Below, piece by piece: positions 63,248 through 64,000 of a stretch of 64,000 nucleotides of DNA (its first letter is position 1; the number at the start of each line of letters is the position of its first letter). Both the position numbers and the translations under genes were made by a program. This DNA is from Sporichthyaceae bacterium (GTDB lineage Bacteria > Actinomycetota > Actinomycetes > Sporichthyales > Sporichthyaceae): the NCBI GenBank assembly GCA_036493475.1, contig DASXPS010000049.1:1-64000 (forward strand), given 5' to 3'. The notes below the pieces were generated by a model that searched no databases, was not told the DNA's origin, and saw only the letters and a list, made by a program, of their open reading frames with translations.

Positions 63248-64000
63248 GTGGGCGCACGGATTCTGGACGGCAAGGCCACCGCGGCCGCGATCCGCGCCGA
63301 ACTGCGGGAGCGGGTCGGCGTGCTGGCGGACCGCGGCGTGCTGCCGGGGCTGGGCACGGTACTCGTCGGCGATGACCCCGGTAGCCACTCCTACGTCGCG
63401 GGCAAGCACCGCGACTGCGCCGAAATCGGCATCGCCAGCTTCCGCCGCGACCTGCCGGCCACCGCCACCCAAGCCGAGGTCGAGCAGGCCGTGGCCGAGC
63501 TCAACGCCGACCCCGCGTGCACCGGGTTCATCGTGCAACTGCCGTTGCCCAAGGGCCTGGACGCCAACCGGGTGCTGGGCCTGGTCGACCCGACCAAGGA
63601 TGCCGACGGTCTGCACCCGACCAACCTCGGCAAGTTGGTGCTCGGTGAGGACGCGCCGCTGCCCTGCACTCCGGTGGGCATCGTCGAGTTGCTCAGCCGT
63701 TACGACATTAAGCTCGGCGGCGCCGAGGTGACGGTGATCGGGCGTGGCATCACCGTCGGGCGCCCCCTCGGGCTGCTGCTGACGCGGCGCTCCGAGAACG
63801 CCACCGTGACGCTCTGCCACACGGGCACCAGGGACCTCGGTGCGCACACCCGTCGGGCCGACATCGTGGTCGCGGCCGCCGGCGTGCGCGGCCTGGTCAC
63901 CGCGGACATGCTCAAGCCCGGTGCGATCGTGTTGGACGTCGGCACCTCCCGCTCCTCCGACGGCAAGCTCGTCGGTGACGTCGACCCCGGCGCGGCCGAG
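63248..64000 (+). CDS. folD: FolD methylenetetrahydrofolate dehydrogenase/cyclohydrolase (3' end off window)
   Basis: The last 753 bases read 251 open codons from GTG 63248 (GGGGAG at 63235-63240) without a stop: partial at the window edge. FolD motifs: [14 protein letters not shown] with Tyr49 and Lys53 of the active site, [51 protein letters not shown], and [16 protein letters not shown] for the dinucleotide site. It makes 10-formyl-THF for PurN and PurH upstream, a sensible neighbourhood. Confidence 0.96.
   Translation, partial: MGARILDGKATAAAIRAELRERVGVLADRGVLPGLGTVLVGDDPGSHSYVAGKHRDCAEIGIASFRRDLPATATQAEVEQAVAELNADPACTGFIVQLPLPKGLDANRVLGLVDPTKDADGLHPTNLGKLVLGEDAPLPCTPVGIVELLSRYDIKLGGAEVTVIGRGITVGRPLGLLLTRRSENATVTLCHTGTRDLGAHTRRADIVVAAAGVRGLVTADMLKPGAIVLDVGTSRSSDGKLVGDVDPGAAE

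Overview
The window is GC-rich chromosomal DNA with dense, short-spaced genes, frequent GTG starts and ATGA/GTGA stop-start overlaps. Together with F420-type enzymes, DUF3263, DUF3027, DUF4031, an XPB-type helicase and the order pcrA - M23 peptidase - sucC - sucD - PerM-like - purN - purH, this points to an actinobacterium (Actinomycetota). The pcrA-to-purH order is also found in mycobacteria. I cannot name the genus from sequence alone; a Frankia/Sporichthya-like soil actinomycete would fit. No tRNA, rRNA, CRISPR array, transposase or phage gene was found.

Layout. 1-3.7 kb: end of a [NiFe]-hydrogenase accessory operon (maturation protease, two tiny proteins, hypF, hypC). It opens with an exact 80-bp tandem duplication and stops after hypC without hypD or hypE. 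3.8-9.9 kb: a secreted TolB-like propeller, PAP2 phosphatase, CorA transporter, methyltransferase with a hidden 48-aa upstream partner, DUF1015 and DUF4234 proteins. 9.9-14.1 kb: ABC ATPase coupled to a family III CoA-transferase, a DUF559/AbiEi-like gene bracketed by two 45-bp palindromic repeats, a degenerate SDR and an SRPBCC protein. 14.3-19.7 kb: cell-surface genes: a TlpA-like lipoprotein, two LPxTG proteins whose leaders share sequence blocks and a base-paired stem, DUF3263, a LytR_C protein, then otsB. 19.8-25.9 kb: a molybdopterin oxidoreductase between otsB and otsA, a polysaccharide deacetylase and a Pro-rich membrane protein. 26-32.4 kb: thrC behind a SAM-I riboswitch, a cold-shock gene, a PPOX-fold protein, a GT-C-type membrane protein, and a lone groEL behind two CIRCE operators.

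32.4-45 kb: cyclophilin, PhoX-like protein, DUF4031, HD hydrolase, XPB helicase, epoxide hydrolase, a large Helicase_C_3-type protein, a second CSD protein, MFS transporter, DUF3027, DUF2530. 45-49 kb: MarR-MFS-RNA ligase operon, a 28-aa membrane peptide and an F420-type PPOX protein. 49-64 kb: conserved housekeeping block pcrA, M23 peptidase, sucCD, PerM-like, purN-purH, then an AraC/peroxiredoxin-like pair flanked by a duplicated 28-bp piece of the purH 3' end, a membrane-anchored protein and folD (cut by the window edge).

Most functional links are local: hypF/hypC act with the protease on hydrogenase maturation; otsA/otsB make trehalose; DUF3263, LytR_C and the LPxTG genes point to envelope biology; sucCD and purNH are central metabolism. 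The most unusual signals are the palindrome-bracketed DUF559 gene, the shared leader of the two LPxTG genes, the purH-end duplication around the AraC/peroxiredoxin pair, and the tandem repeat plus truncated hyp operon.
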